Part shown: positions 1 to 5,527 of the stretch, one piece after another
How the letters are laid out: each line of letters begins with the position of its first letter
Numbering within the stretch: the stretch's first letter is position 1
Source: an uncultured Clostridia bacterium
Lineage (GTDB): Bacteria > Bacillota > Clostridia > TANB77 > CAG-508
NCBI GenBank assembly: GCA_934167135.1
Contig: CAKPKI010000022.1
Location: 1-19,417 of the forward strand
Length of the DNA stretch: 19,417 bases
Reading direction: 5' to 3'
Position numbers and translations under genes: made by a program
Notes under the pieces: generated by a model
What the model was told of the DNA's origin: nothing
Seen by the model: the letters and a program-made list of their open reading frames with translations, nothing else
Database searches by the model: none

Positions 1-1001
1 AATGGATTTATTGTTTCTTTGCTCTGTTCTAAACCTCTTTTATTATATTCTGGTAACATATTATCATTTTTAACAAGTTCTTCTATATTTACTCCAGCCC
101 ATTTTGGTATTGCAAGTAAACCTAATGATGCAATTAATGCTTCTTTGAATACTACCAAGTCTGTTGCTGTTCCTTTTGAAGCATATAGTAAAATTCCATT
201 CCCAATAAAAAATCCTGCAATTACACCTATTTTTCCGAATTTATTTAGCAATCCCGCTATCATTCCAGAAAGTGCATATACAGCAATTACCATTGGTTCA
301 TTTTGAGTGATTATTCCCAATGTTACTCCTATTGTTACACCTGATGTTGCTCCTACTAATACTCCATTTTTCCATCCTAGTATTAATACAATTAAAATAC
401 TTAAAATATTTCTAATTGATAAGCCTAATATTGAGAATTCTCCTAATGCTGAAAAGGCTATTGATATTAATAAACTTGCCCCAATTACTTCTTCTATTGA
501 AAATGCATTTTTTTCAGTTATTTCTTGTATTACAACTAATGAGTTTACAAATATTTTATAAAATACTACTGAGAATATTGATAATGTAATATGTAATAAC
601 ATGTCACCTAATGTGAATTTTGTTAAAATTAGTTTTGCAATCATTACTAGTAATATACTTACAAAAATATGACCAGATATTTGTATTTGTTCATTTTTGT
701 ATTGGTCATTTTCTCTAGGGGGTCTTATACACATAGAGATTAGTAACATTAGTATTATTAAAATGTAGTTTAATGCTCCTACTGTTCCAACACCTACAAT
801 GTTCCCTATAAGTCCAGCTATTACAACCATTATAGCTGGTATTCCTCCTGCTAAACTCGCTGATACTATGGCAATACTAAATGGAGATACTTCTTGTCCC
901 ATTCCTATTGTTGATATCATAAATGCTATTATATATATAATTATATTTTTTATATTTAATAAATTTTTTAGTACTTCCTTGCTCGTGTTTTGTTTTGACA
1001 T
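1..1001 (-). CDS. spoIIE: Stage II sporulation protein E (SpoIIE), N-terminal membrane part, partial
   Basis: The reading frame is open from the start at 1001 to the window edge (333 codons), so the gene is cut by the window. It begins MSKQNTSKEVLKNLL after a GAGGTGG ribosome binding site. Nearly all of the visible protein is a chain of hydrophobic helices with Gly-rich turns (for example GWKNGVLVGATSGVTIGVTL), followed by a polar stretch ending near residue 333 (LPEYNKRGLEQSKETINP). This matches the SpoIIE plan: about ten membrane helices over the first 330 residues, then a linker and a PP2C phosphatase domain that here lies outside the window. In known spore formers SpoIIE sits at the polar septum, binds FtsZ and dephosphorylates SpoIIAA to release sigma F in the forespore. 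The family call rests on membrane topology and sequence feel; the catalytic domain is not visible. Another polytopic membrane protein is the alternative. Confidence 0.7.
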   Translation of the reverse strand, partial: MSKQNTSKEVLKNLLNIKNIIIYIIAFMISTIGMGQEVSPFSIAIVSASLAGGIPAIMVVIAGLIGNIVGVGTVGALNYILIILMLLISMCIRPPRENDQYKNEQIQISGHIFVSILLVMIAKLILTKFTLGDMLLHITLSIFSVVFYKIFVNSLVVIQEITEKNAFSIEEVIGASLLISIAFSALGEFSILGLSIRNILSILIVLILGWKNGVLVGATSGVTIGVTLGIITQNEPMVIAVYALSGMIAGLLNKFGKIGVIAGFFIGNGILLYASKGTATDLVVFKEALIASLGLLAIPKWAGVNIEELVKNDNMLPEYNKRGLEQSKETINP

Positions 1002-1167
1002 CCTTACCACCTCATAACTTTTATAATATAGCATTATTTTAATCCTTTTCTTTTGCGTTTTTTGTCTTTTTTAGTAGCCTACTACAAAAAAGTTTTTTAC
1101 ATTTTGTGATATTTATTTTTTTATTCTTTTATTTTCTTTTGTTTTGTGTTTTATATTTTATTATATA

Positions 1168-1176
1168 TTGTCGAAA
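1168..1176 (+). promoter_or_regulatory. Candidate Spo0A box
   Basis: TTGTCGAAA matches the 0A box core TGTCGAA used by phosphorylated Spo0A in Bacillus and Clostridium. It lies 167 bases upstream of the spoIIE start and about 130 bases upstream of the 1306 gene, so it could serve either. B. subtilis spoIIE is a direct Spo0A~P target, which makes the position sensible, but a single 7-base core in AT-rich DNA can arise by chance. Confidence 0.35.
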
Positions 1177-1239
1177 ATTACAAGTTTTTTTGTTAAATTC
1201 TAATATGTTTTGTTACTTCATAATGATTTATATTTTTGT

Positions 1240-1269
1240 TTAACATTTTTCATTTTAATAACATATAAT
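1240..1269 (+). promoter_or_regulatory. Sigma-A-type promoter for the 1306-2132 pair
   Basis: TTAACA at 1240-1245 and TATAAT at 1264-1269 are separated by 18 bases. The start codon at 1306 follows after about 36 bases. A GAGGTGA ribosome binding site lies in between. Confidence 0.45.
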
Positions 1270-1305
1270 AAAAATAGAAAACATAAACTATTTTGAGGTG
1301 ATACT

Positions 1306-1755
1306 ATGTCTAATAATATGGATGATTTATTTTCTAATGTAAAAAAAATGGTTGATAGTGGTAATATCCCAGATGATATAAAACAAATGATGAACAATTT
1401 CCAAAATAACCAAAATTCTAATACACAAAGTTCTAATGATTTAAATAATGTATTAAATAATATTTCTCCAGAAATGATTAATAATCTAAGTTCTATGTTA
1501 AATTCTTCAAACCAAAATTCAAATTCGGCTAATACAAATAATAACTTTAATTTAGATATTAATACTATTATGAAGATGAAATCAATAATGGAAAATATGA
1601 ATAACAAAAATGACCCTAGAGCTAATTTACTTTATTCTCTAAAGCCTTATTTGCGTGATAGTAAAAAAGATAAACTAGATCAATATGTTAATTTACTTAA
1701 TGTTTCTAAAATAGCTGAATTAATGAATAAAAATGATAATAATAGTAATAAATAA
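1306..1755 (+). CDS. Small Asn-rich protein of unknown function
   Basis: A 149-aa protein that I cannot assign to a named family. The first 30 residues form an amphipathic stretch (MDDLFSNVKKMVDSGNIPDD). Residues from about 33 to 88 are low-complexity and rich in Asn and Ser with Met/Leu patches. The C-terminal third (about 100-140, NDPRANLLYSLKPYLRDSKK then DQYVNLLNVSKIAELM) looks folded and helical and resembles the conserved end of short uncharacterised Clostridia proteins. No signal peptide or membrane helix. A good GAGGTGA site precedes the start. The next gene begins 23 bases after the stop, so the two form a unit. Divergence from spoIIE and a possible Spo0A box in the shared gap hint at a sporulation link, but this is inference. 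Confidence 0.75.
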   Translation: MSNNMDDLFSNVKKMVDSGNIPDDIKQMMNNFQNNQNSNTQSSNDLNNVLNNISPEMINNLSSMLNSSNQNSNSANTNNNFNLDINTIMKMKSIMENMNNKNDPRANLLYSLKPYLRDSKKDKLDQYVNLLNVSKIAELMNKNDNNSNK

Positions 1756-1778
1756 CAATTAATGAAAGGAGCAAGTCT

Positions 1779-2132
1779 ATGCCTATTTTCCCATATTATA
1801 ATCAATATAATAGGAGACCATATTTCTATAATAATTATTATAATTCTTATAGAAATATTAATAATGGGTTTGTTAATCCTTCAAATTCTTCTACTAATTT
1901 AAATAAGTCTTCTGTTTCTGCTCCTTTTACAAATTCTACTCCAAAAGAAAGTTCTTCTTCTAATTCAAATATCTCACATTCTCGCAGTAATGAGGATGTG
2001 TGGCTAGATTTGTTTGGTATTCAACTTTATTTTGATGATGTTCTTATTCTTAGTTTATTGTTTTTTTTGTATAAAGAAGAGGTTAAAGATGAAGGTCTTT
2101 TCCTTGCTTTAGTTTTGTTATTGATTAGTTAA
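1779..2132 (+). CDS. Small Tyr/Ser-rich protein with hydrophobic C-terminus, unknown function
   Basis: A 117-aa protein of unknown function. The first 30 residues are strikingly Tyr/Asn-rich (MPIFPYYNQYNRRPYFYNNY), followed by a Ser/Asn-rich linker to about residue 68. The last 45 residues contain two hydrophobic segments (DLFGIQLYFDDVLILSLLFF and GLFLALVLLLIS) split by a charged KEEVKDE turn, suggesting a hairpin in or on a membrane. The start has an AAAGGAG ribosome binding site. It is the second gene of a two-gene unit with 1306. Tyr-rich N-termini are common in spore coat and other surface-assembled proteins, so a coat or spore-membrane role is possible but not shown. Confidence 0.75.
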   Translation: MPIFPYYNQYNRRPYFYNNYYNSYRNINNGFVNPSNSSTNLNKSSVSAPFTNSTPKESSSSNSNISHSRSNEDVWLDLFGIQLYFDDVLILSLLFFLYKEEVKDEGLFLALVLLLIS

Positions 2133-2142
2133 TTGGTTTTTA

Positions 2143-2229
2143 GAACAAATAAGAAAAATTGAAAATTTTTCTTTGATTTGTTCTCGCCCGATTTGAGTTT
2201 TCGACTAAAAGGAGAAAATCTCAAAGGGC
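2143..2229 (+). terminator. Two adjacent hairpins after the 2132 stop
   Basis: The first hairpin pairs GAACAAAT-A-AGAAAAATT (2143-2160) with AATTTTTCT-TTG-ATTTGTTC (2164-2183). The second pairs GCCC..TTTGAG..TTTTC (2186-2202) with GAAAA..CTCAAA..GGGC (2214-2229), with a purine-rich loop containing AGGA. Neither has an immediate T-run; a short GCTA/TAGC stem followed by TTTTT comes at 2228-2247. They probably end or stabilise the 1306-2132 message, but may be part of a structured RNA. Confidence 0.5.
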
Positions 2230-2248
2230 TAGCGATTATAGCTTTTTA

Positions 2249-2279
2249 TATAATAGGAAAGTATGACTTTCCTATTATA
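2249..2279. repeat. Perfect 13-bp inverted repeat
   Basis: TATAATAGGAAAG (2249-2261) and CTTTCCTATTATA (2267-2279) are perfect complements around a 5-base loop. This is the third of four consecutive hairpins between 2143 and 2310. A role as a bidirectional terminator or processed stem is possible. Confidence 0.6.
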
Positions 2280-2280
2280 A

Positions 2281-2310
2281 AGTAAAACAGAACCTACAAT
2301 GTAGGTTCTG
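2281..2310 (-). terminator. Intrinsic terminator of the 2336-2695 gene
   Basis: CAGAACCTAC (2288-2297) pairs perfectly with GTAGGTTCTG (2301-2310) around three bases. Read on the minus strand the stem is followed by TTTTACTTT, a fair U-tract. It lies 26 bases after the stop of the gene above it. Confidence 0.75.
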
Positions 2311-2335
2311 CCCGTTTTGGGATTAGCATAGACTT

Positions 2336-2695
2336 TTACAAGTCTTTTGTGACAATGTCAATCTTCAGCACTTGCTCCCACGCTTCATGCAAGAACATTA
2401 CTTCCTGTTCTTCCTTGCCTGTTGCTGGATTAACAATAGTTTTTCCCGTCTGCACTCGCTGCATTCTTGAGCGAATGACAGGCTTGCTATTGTTTCGTGG
2501 GTTCACCAGATCTGCAAGCAATGCTGGTGGCAGTACTACTGCGAATACTTCGCAGTCACTTCCTGCTTCTACAACATCTCGCCAACTTTTTACAGTTTGA
2601 TCAAATTTTTTGACTTTGATCTCTCCGTAAATCCGTTTTAAGTCTTCCATCTGGCTCGCTGATAACTCGTGTCTACTTACCCATAAAATCTTCAT
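2336..2695 (-). CDS. Unrecognised 119-aa protein of higher GC, possibly acquired
   Basis: The frame also opens at 2716, but the ATG at 2695 has GGAGG at 2704-2708, eight bases away, so I prefer the protein starting MKILWVSRHELSASQMEDLK. It begins with a beta-strand-like MKILWVSRHE and alternates helices and strands (for example CEVFAVVLPPALLADLV), giving a small soluble alpha/beta look, perhaps Rossmann-like. No membrane segment. I do not recognise a named family. Composition stands out: the line 2461-2520 has 29 G+C in 60, against 14 in 60 in a typical line elsewhere, which suggests recent transfer. It has its own strong promoter, with a palindrome over the -10 box, and its own terminator. 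Confidence 0.75.
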   Translation of the reverse strand: MKILWVSRHELSASQMEDLKRIYGEIKVKKFDQTVKSWRDVVEAGSDCEVFAVVLPPALLADLVNPRNNSKPVIRSRMQRVQTGKTIVNPATGKEEQEVMFLHEAWEQVLKIDIVTKDL

Positions 2696-2766
2696 ACTGC
2701 TTTCCTCCATATTCATGTGATGTTGTTTGTCCTCCTGTGTAAGCGAGGAATTGTTATTAATTAGTT

Positions 2767-2783
2767 ACTATAATCATTATAGT
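2767..2783. promoter_or_regulatory. Palindromic operator over the -10 box
   Basis: ACTATAAT-C-ATTATAGT is a perfect 8+1+8 palindrome that contains the -10 hexamer of the 2695 promoter. A repressor bound here would block RNA polymerase. The cognate regulator is not evident in the window. Confidence 0.45.
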
Positions 2784-2804
2784 TCATTCAACATAAAAAG
2801 TCAA
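2776..2804 (-). promoter_or_regulatory. Consensus sigma-A promoter for the 2695 gene
   Basis: On the minus strand TTGACT (2799-2804) is followed after exactly 17 bases by TATAAT (2776-2781). The untranslated leader of about 75 bases contains two AGGAGG-like sites, the nearer serving the start at 2695. Confidence 0.75.
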
Positions 2805-2834
2805 TACTTTTAACTATTTATGTTACTTATGGTT

Positions 2835-2855
2835 ATTATTAGTTTTACTAATAAT
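2835..2855. repeat. 9-bp dyad upstream of the 2695 promoter
   Basis: ATTATTAGT-TTT-ACTAATAAT is a perfect inverted repeat about 30 bases upstream of the -35 box. Fourteen bases of it (TTATTAGTTTTACT) recur in opposite orientation at 3927-3940 upstream of the amidase promoter. Confidence 0.4.
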
Positions 2856-2945
2856 GTTAATGATAAATTATATACCTGTTTGATTTCTTTTAATACAAGA
2901 GTGCTGTTATTCTAAATTCATGTTTAAAAATATTTTTTTATAGCA

Positions 2946-2974
2946 CTAAAAGCTAGTGATATCTTTTCACTAGC
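2946..2974 (-). terminator. Terminator of the amidase gene
   Basis: GCTAGTGA (2952-2959) pairs with TCACTAGC (2967-2974) around seven bases. On the minus strand the stem is followed by TTTT. It lies just after the stop at 2982. Confidence 0.65.
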
Positions 2975-2981
2975 CTTTACT

Positions 2982-3707
2982 CTATTTAACTCCAGCAGTC
3001 CATTTACAAAATCCAATTTTATAATTTGAGGTTCCATTAACAGCATATCTTACCATCGCTCTGTCTTTAAAAATCCCAAAACAGTCACATTTTTCTCTAG
3101 GGTTTAAACTTCCAATTTTCTTTGTACAATCTGTATCTGCATAAACATTTTCACTTGTACTTCCATTTTGATATGTTTTCACTTGCTCATCACTCCCACT
3201 TTCTATATTATTATCTATTGGTCTATCAACCATATAAGATTGGACCAAATTCAAAAAATTTTGCCAACCTTCACTTAGTGTTCTATGTGGGCATCCCTTT
3301 GGCGGATAAAAGTCTTCATGTTTTTTTACTTTATCAATTCCCCAGTTATTCTGTTTTAATAAATACGCTGTATATTCTGCTGCAAGCTTTTGAGCTTCTT
3401 CAAATCTTTCTCCACCTGATTTTGAATAACATATTTCAAGGGCTATTCCTTTTCTATTTCCACTTCCATTTCCTCCATCTGTTGCATTCCAAGTGTTTCG
3501 ATTAAATGGCACTCCTTGCACAATTCTATAATCATCTATTGCACAGTGAAATGATACTTTATTATTGTTTCCTATCATATACGATATTTCTGCCATTGCT
3601 GATGCATCATTTGCTGTATTATGAATTATTATAAATTCTGGATTCATCTGATGTGGGCATTTTATTGAGTATTTGCTTTCTGGTACCAACATTTTAACTA
3701 TTTCCAT
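2982..3707 (-). CDS. N-acetylmuramoyl-L-alanine amidase (Amidase_2) with C-terminal SH3-like domain, endolysin-type
   Basis: This enzyme should cut the lactyl-amide bond between MurNAc and the stem peptide of peptidoglycan. Start: an ATG at 3713 is only three bases from AGGAG, the ATG at 3707 is nine, so I use 3707 (241 aa). Residues 20-150 form an Amidase_2 domain with FIIIHNTA (zinc ligand H29), SFHCAID, the acidic E91 in ALEIC, and KHEDFYPPKGCPHR supplying H130 and C139 as the other zinc ligands, the same H/H/C set as T7 lysozyme and PlyL. Residues 175-241 (from KTYQNGSTSENVY to KIGFCKW) look like a bacterial SH3 cell-wall-binding domain. There is no signal peptide, as in phage endolysins that need a holin; none is visible nearby. 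The gene overlaps a 44-codon acidic ORF upstream. Its GC (18 in 60 at 3301-3360) is like the host. It may be a prophage remnant or a domesticated lysin. Confidence 0.9.
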   Translation of the reverse strand: MEIVKMLVPESKYSIKCPHQMNPEFIIIHNTANDASAMAEISYMIGNNNKVSFHCAIDDYRIVQGVPFNRNTWNATDGGNGSGNRKGIALEICYSKSGGERFEEAQKLAAEYTAYLLKQNNWGIDKVKKHEDFYPPKGCPHRTLSEGWQNFLNLVQSYMVDRPIDNNIESGSDEQVKTYQNGSTSENVYADTDCTKKIGSLNPREKCDCFGIFKDRAMVRYAVNGTSNYKIGFCKWTAGVK

Positions 3708-3828
3708 CTGCATCTTCTCCTATTCCATGTGCATCATCTTCTGCAAATTCGTTTTCTTCTAAGTTTTTCTTATATAAGTCTTCTGTAAATTGAATTTCTT
3801 CAATTATTATATTGTCTTCCATTTGCAT
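3694..3828 (-). CDS. 44-aa acidic ORF overlapping and coupled to the amidase
   Basis: The ORF starts MQMEDNIIIEEIQ after AAAGGAAGGGAAG and ends FAEDDAHGIGEDADGNS, 44 residues, very acidic, with no hydrophobic segment, so it is not a holin. Its last codons contain the AGGAG that serves the amidase start at 3707, and its stop at 3694-3696 lies 14 bases inside the amidase gene. Translation of the small ORF would therefore deliver ribosomes to the amidase start. It may be a translational leader or an immunity/chaperone-like partner; no homolog recognised. Confidence 0.6.
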   Translation of the reverse strand: MQMEDNIIIEEIQFTEDLYKKNLEENEFAEDDAHGIGEDADGNS

Positions 3829-3879
3829 CTTCCCTTCCTTTATTATTATATGCAGAGTTTTTTTATATGTTATTTTAAA

Positions 3880-3907
3880 TTAATATTTTATTTTTTAGAA
3901 GTGTCAA
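3880..3907 (-). promoter_or_regulatory. Promoter for the small acidic ORF and amidase
   Basis: On the minus strand a perfect TTGACA (3902-3907) is followed after 16 bases by TATTAA (3880-3885). The start of the small ORF at 3828 lies about 45 bases past the expected transcription start. Confidence 0.6.
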
Positions 3908-3960
3908 TATATACTTTTTTAAAATAAGTAAAACTAATAACAAGGATTATAATTATTAAT

Positions 3961-3989
3961 TTCACAAAATATAGGGATCATAGTATAAT
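3961..3989 (+). promoter_or_regulatory. Promoter for the 4093 gene
   Basis: TTCACA (3961-3966) and TATAAT (3984-3989) are 17 bases apart. The leader of about 95 bases contains a small AGCTAA/TTAGCT inverted repeat (4040-4059 region). The promoter is divergent from the amidase promoter, with their -35 boxes about 55 bases apart. Confidence 0.7.
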
Positions 3990-4092
3990 GAAAATATCGT
4001 AACAACTAATTTATCTTATAGCCAAGCTCAATTGCGCTAGCTAAATTACATCTTAGCTTATGCAAATATGCACGGCAGAAATGGAGGACATT

Positions 4093-4683
4093 ATGTTATA
4101 CTCTAATAAAAAAATGGAAGCAACCGAAAGAAACATGGATTTTGGAACCATCTATCAGGTGGGCATGGGTGAAGTTGGTCGTGGACGGAAATTCATGGCT
4201 TTAACTTGTCCTAAAGATACAATTATTCAGGAAGGAATGAATCCCGACTTTACTATTGGCACCACCAAAAGTGGTAAGCCGCGAATCAACAAGCTAGATG
4301 ATAACACCTTGTATATGATGTTATCATCAAAAGGTGGATACACCAGACGCGGCAACGGAACTATTAAAGTCCTTGAAAGCCAAAAAGAATGCTTCGAAAT
4401 CATCTCCCGTGGCAACGGAGCTGATGGAGATGCTGGAAGAATTGGTTATTGGGATTGCATACTTTTAAAGGCTCCCAATACTGATGCTATTGTGCGAGTT
4501 CGCACATCAGGCTCAGGCCATGGAACGCCAAGCGACCTTTATGTAATCCATAAAGGTGAAGTGTATCATTGCCATATTTCCGAGCTTGAAGAGTGTTGTG
4601 AAGCTCTTGGTATCGAGGTGCCGTGCAAGTTGGTAAATAATTATGGTGAACTCCAGTTCGGAGACGACTGGATTACATTGTAA
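4093..4683 (+). CDS. Unrecognised 196-aa protein of higher GC, possibly acquired
   Basis: The frame opens at 4060, but GGAGG at 4083-4087 points to the ATG at 4093 (MLYSNKKMEATERNMDFGTI). The protein is soluble, Gly-rich in the middle (SKGGYTRRGNGTIKVL, RGNGADGDAGRIGYWDCILL, VRTSGSGHGTPSDLYVIHKG), and ends with a Cys-containing helix (CHISELEECCEALGIEVPC) and GDDWITL. I recognise no family; there is no visible catalytic signature, signal peptide or membrane helix. GC is high for the window: 29 in 60 at 4381-4440, matching the 2336-2695 gene and unlike the amidase between them. That composition suggests both were acquired from one source. It has a consensus promoter and a perfect 15-bp terminator. 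Confidence 0.8.
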   Translation: MLYSNKKMEATERNMDFGTIYQVGMGEVGRGRKFMALTCPKDTIIQEGMNPDFTIGTTKSGKPRINKLDDNTLYMMLSSKGGYTRRGNGTIKVLESQKECFEIISRGNGADGDAGRIGYWDCILLKAPNTDAIVRVRTSGSGHGTPSDLYVIHKGEVYHCHISELEECCEALGIEVPCKLVNNYGELQFGDDWITL

Positions 4684-4701
4684 AATATAACCAAATAACA
4701 T

Positions 4702-4745
4702 AGAAAGAATCTCAGCCGACTTATTTATCTGCTGAGATTCTTTCT
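4702..4745. terminator. Bidirectional terminator shared by two convergent genes
   Basis: AGAAAGAATCTCAGC (4702-4716) pairs perfectly over 15 bp with GCTGAGATTCTTTCT (4731-4745), with a 14-base loop. It serves the plus gene ending at 4683 and the minus gene ending at 4721. The right arm lies inside the minus gene and encodes its last residues (KERISADK), and the stop codon is in the loop. Confidence 0.85.
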
Positions 4746-5236
4746 TTATTTAAAAATTTTACTTCTACATATAATTTGTTTGCAAATGATTGTACTACAT
4801 TTTTTAATAAATATTGTTCTTCTGTCATCTGGTCACATTTAGGAAATTCTTTTTTGGTAAATACATGGCGTATGGATACTTCTAAATTTGCACAAAACCT
4901 ATTATATGCTTTTCCTACCTCATAGTTTTTTATTGTTAATGCAATTAATTTTTGTATATCACTTATGCTATATACTTGTTTCAATATACAAATTACTAAT
5001 AAATATGCTATTTGTGCTCTGTTATATTTCTTTTTTTCTGGTGCTGGCATTACTCCTTGTTTTACATAGTTATTTATCATTGTTTTTGTTATTACTTTGT
5101 CTTCTTTGTTTATGAAATATGCTCCTAAGTATCTTTCTATATAGTTTACTACTTGATCTAAATATAAGTCTATATCTGGTAGTTCATTCCATCTTGGCAT
5201 ATGAAATTTTAGTATTGCTTCTATTTGTTCTTCCAT
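4721..5236 (-). CDS. DUF1836 family protein, MerR-like DNA-binding candidate
   Basis: A 171-aa protein. Residues 17-110 match the DUF1836 pattern: an acidic LPDIDLYLDQVVNYIERYL helix, then TKTMINNYVKQGVMPAPEKKKYN, which resembles the winged-helix recognition part of MerR proteins, then a hydrophobic helix YLLVICILKQVYSISDIQKL. The family occurs widely in Firmicutes and is presumed to bind DNA; target unknown. The remaining 60 residues are helical. No membrane segment. A GGAAG site precedes the start and a clean promoter lies at 5259-5287, so it is transcribed alone. Its 3' end doubles as half of a terminator stem. Confidence 0.85.
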   Translation of the reverse strand: MEEQIEAILKFHMPRWNELPDIDLYLDQVVNYIERYLGAYFINKEDKVITKTMINNYVKQGVMPAPEKKKYNRAQIAYLLVICILKQVYSISDIQKLIALTIKNYEVGKAYNRFCANLEVSIRHVFTKKEFPKCDQMTEEQYLLKNVVQSFANKLYVEVKFLNKERISADK

Positions 5237-5258
5237 TTCTACACTTCCTTTGTGTTAC

Positions 5259-5287
5259 ATTTTAACAGATTTATAGTCTTTTTTCAA
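5259..5287 (-). promoter_or_regulatory. Promoter for the DUF1836 gene
   Basis: On the minus strand TTGAAA (5282-5287) and TAAAAT (5259-5264) are exactly 17 bases apart. The start codon at 5236 follows after a short leader. Confidence 0.7.
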
Positions 5288-5370
5288 GTTTTTGCATAAC
5301 TTTAACAGAGTAATTCTCATTCATTTATGATAATATCTTAAGTAGTAGGATATGAAAATGCCCCAAGCAA

Positions 5371-5470
5371 TAAAAAACATTGGTTAGGCAAACAAAAAGT
5401 ATGTGTACTCGCAAATACACATACCTCACCAACTTGTTCACTGTGATTATAACAAGTTCATTTATTTTGT
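5371..5470 (-). ncRNA. Candidate structured small RNA, unassigned
   Basis: The gap between the DUF1836 gene and the envelope operon holds a compact unit on the minus strand. A promoter at 5477-5505 predicts a start near 5470. The RNA would fold a first hairpin AACTTGTT (5452-5459 and 5432-5439), then a long stem pairing TTGGTGAGG (5433-5425) with CCTAACCAA (5389-5381) that encloses a perfect 9-bp hairpin GTATGTGTA/TACACATAC (5400-5408 and 5417-5425). The long stem is followed by TGTTTTTTATT, a terminator-like U-tract. The first hairpin and the long stem share two bases. I could not match it to 6S, SRP, tmRNA, RNase P or a T-box. It could instead be the 3' untranslated terminator of the operon ending at 5528. 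Confidence 0.45.
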
Positions 5471-5476
5471 ATTTCA

Positions 5477-5505
5477 ATAATAACACATTATTTTATATTT
5501 GTCAA
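5477..5505 (-). promoter_or_regulatory. Promoter for the candidate small RNA
   Basis: On the minus strand TTGACA (5500-5505) and TATTAT (5477-5482) are 17 bases apart. It lies between the stop of the envelope operon (5528) and the hairpins, with no protein gene directly downstream until 5236. Confidence 0.6.
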
Positions 5506-5527
5506 AAATATTGTGTTTATCAATTAT

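Larger units (their letters stand above)
1002..1305. other. Divergent intergenic region between spoIIE and the 1306 gene
   Basis: This 304-base gap separates two divergent start codons. It holds the ribosome binding sites of both genes, a promoter-like pair for the plus-strand gene (1240-1269), a Spo0A-box-like site (1168-1176), and a short dyad TAGTAG-C-CTACTA (1072-1084) flanked by T and A runs. The dyad could be an operator or a weak bidirectional terminator. I see no coding frame in it. Confidence 0.5.

Noticed and set aside
19..1017. Plus-strand ORFs over the first kilobase
   Set aside because: The minus strand has one uninterrupted frame with a ribosome site and membrane-protein composition; the plus frames are fragments of its complement.
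1218..1607. Minus-strand ORF of 129 aa opposite the 1306 gene
   Set aside because: It is the complement of an Asn-rich gene, read as Phe/Leu/Ile, with no ribosome site.
2249..2310. CRISPR array or repeat units
   Set aside because: The four stems differ in sequence; there is no repeated unit with regular spacing.
3694..3828. Holin for the endolysin
   Set aside because: The product is acidic and has no hydrophobic segment.
5371..5470. 6S RNA, SRP RNA or T-box leader
   Set aside because: No SRP GGAAG tetraloop motif, no T-box AGGGTGG sequence, and the length of about 100 nt is short for 6S RNA.
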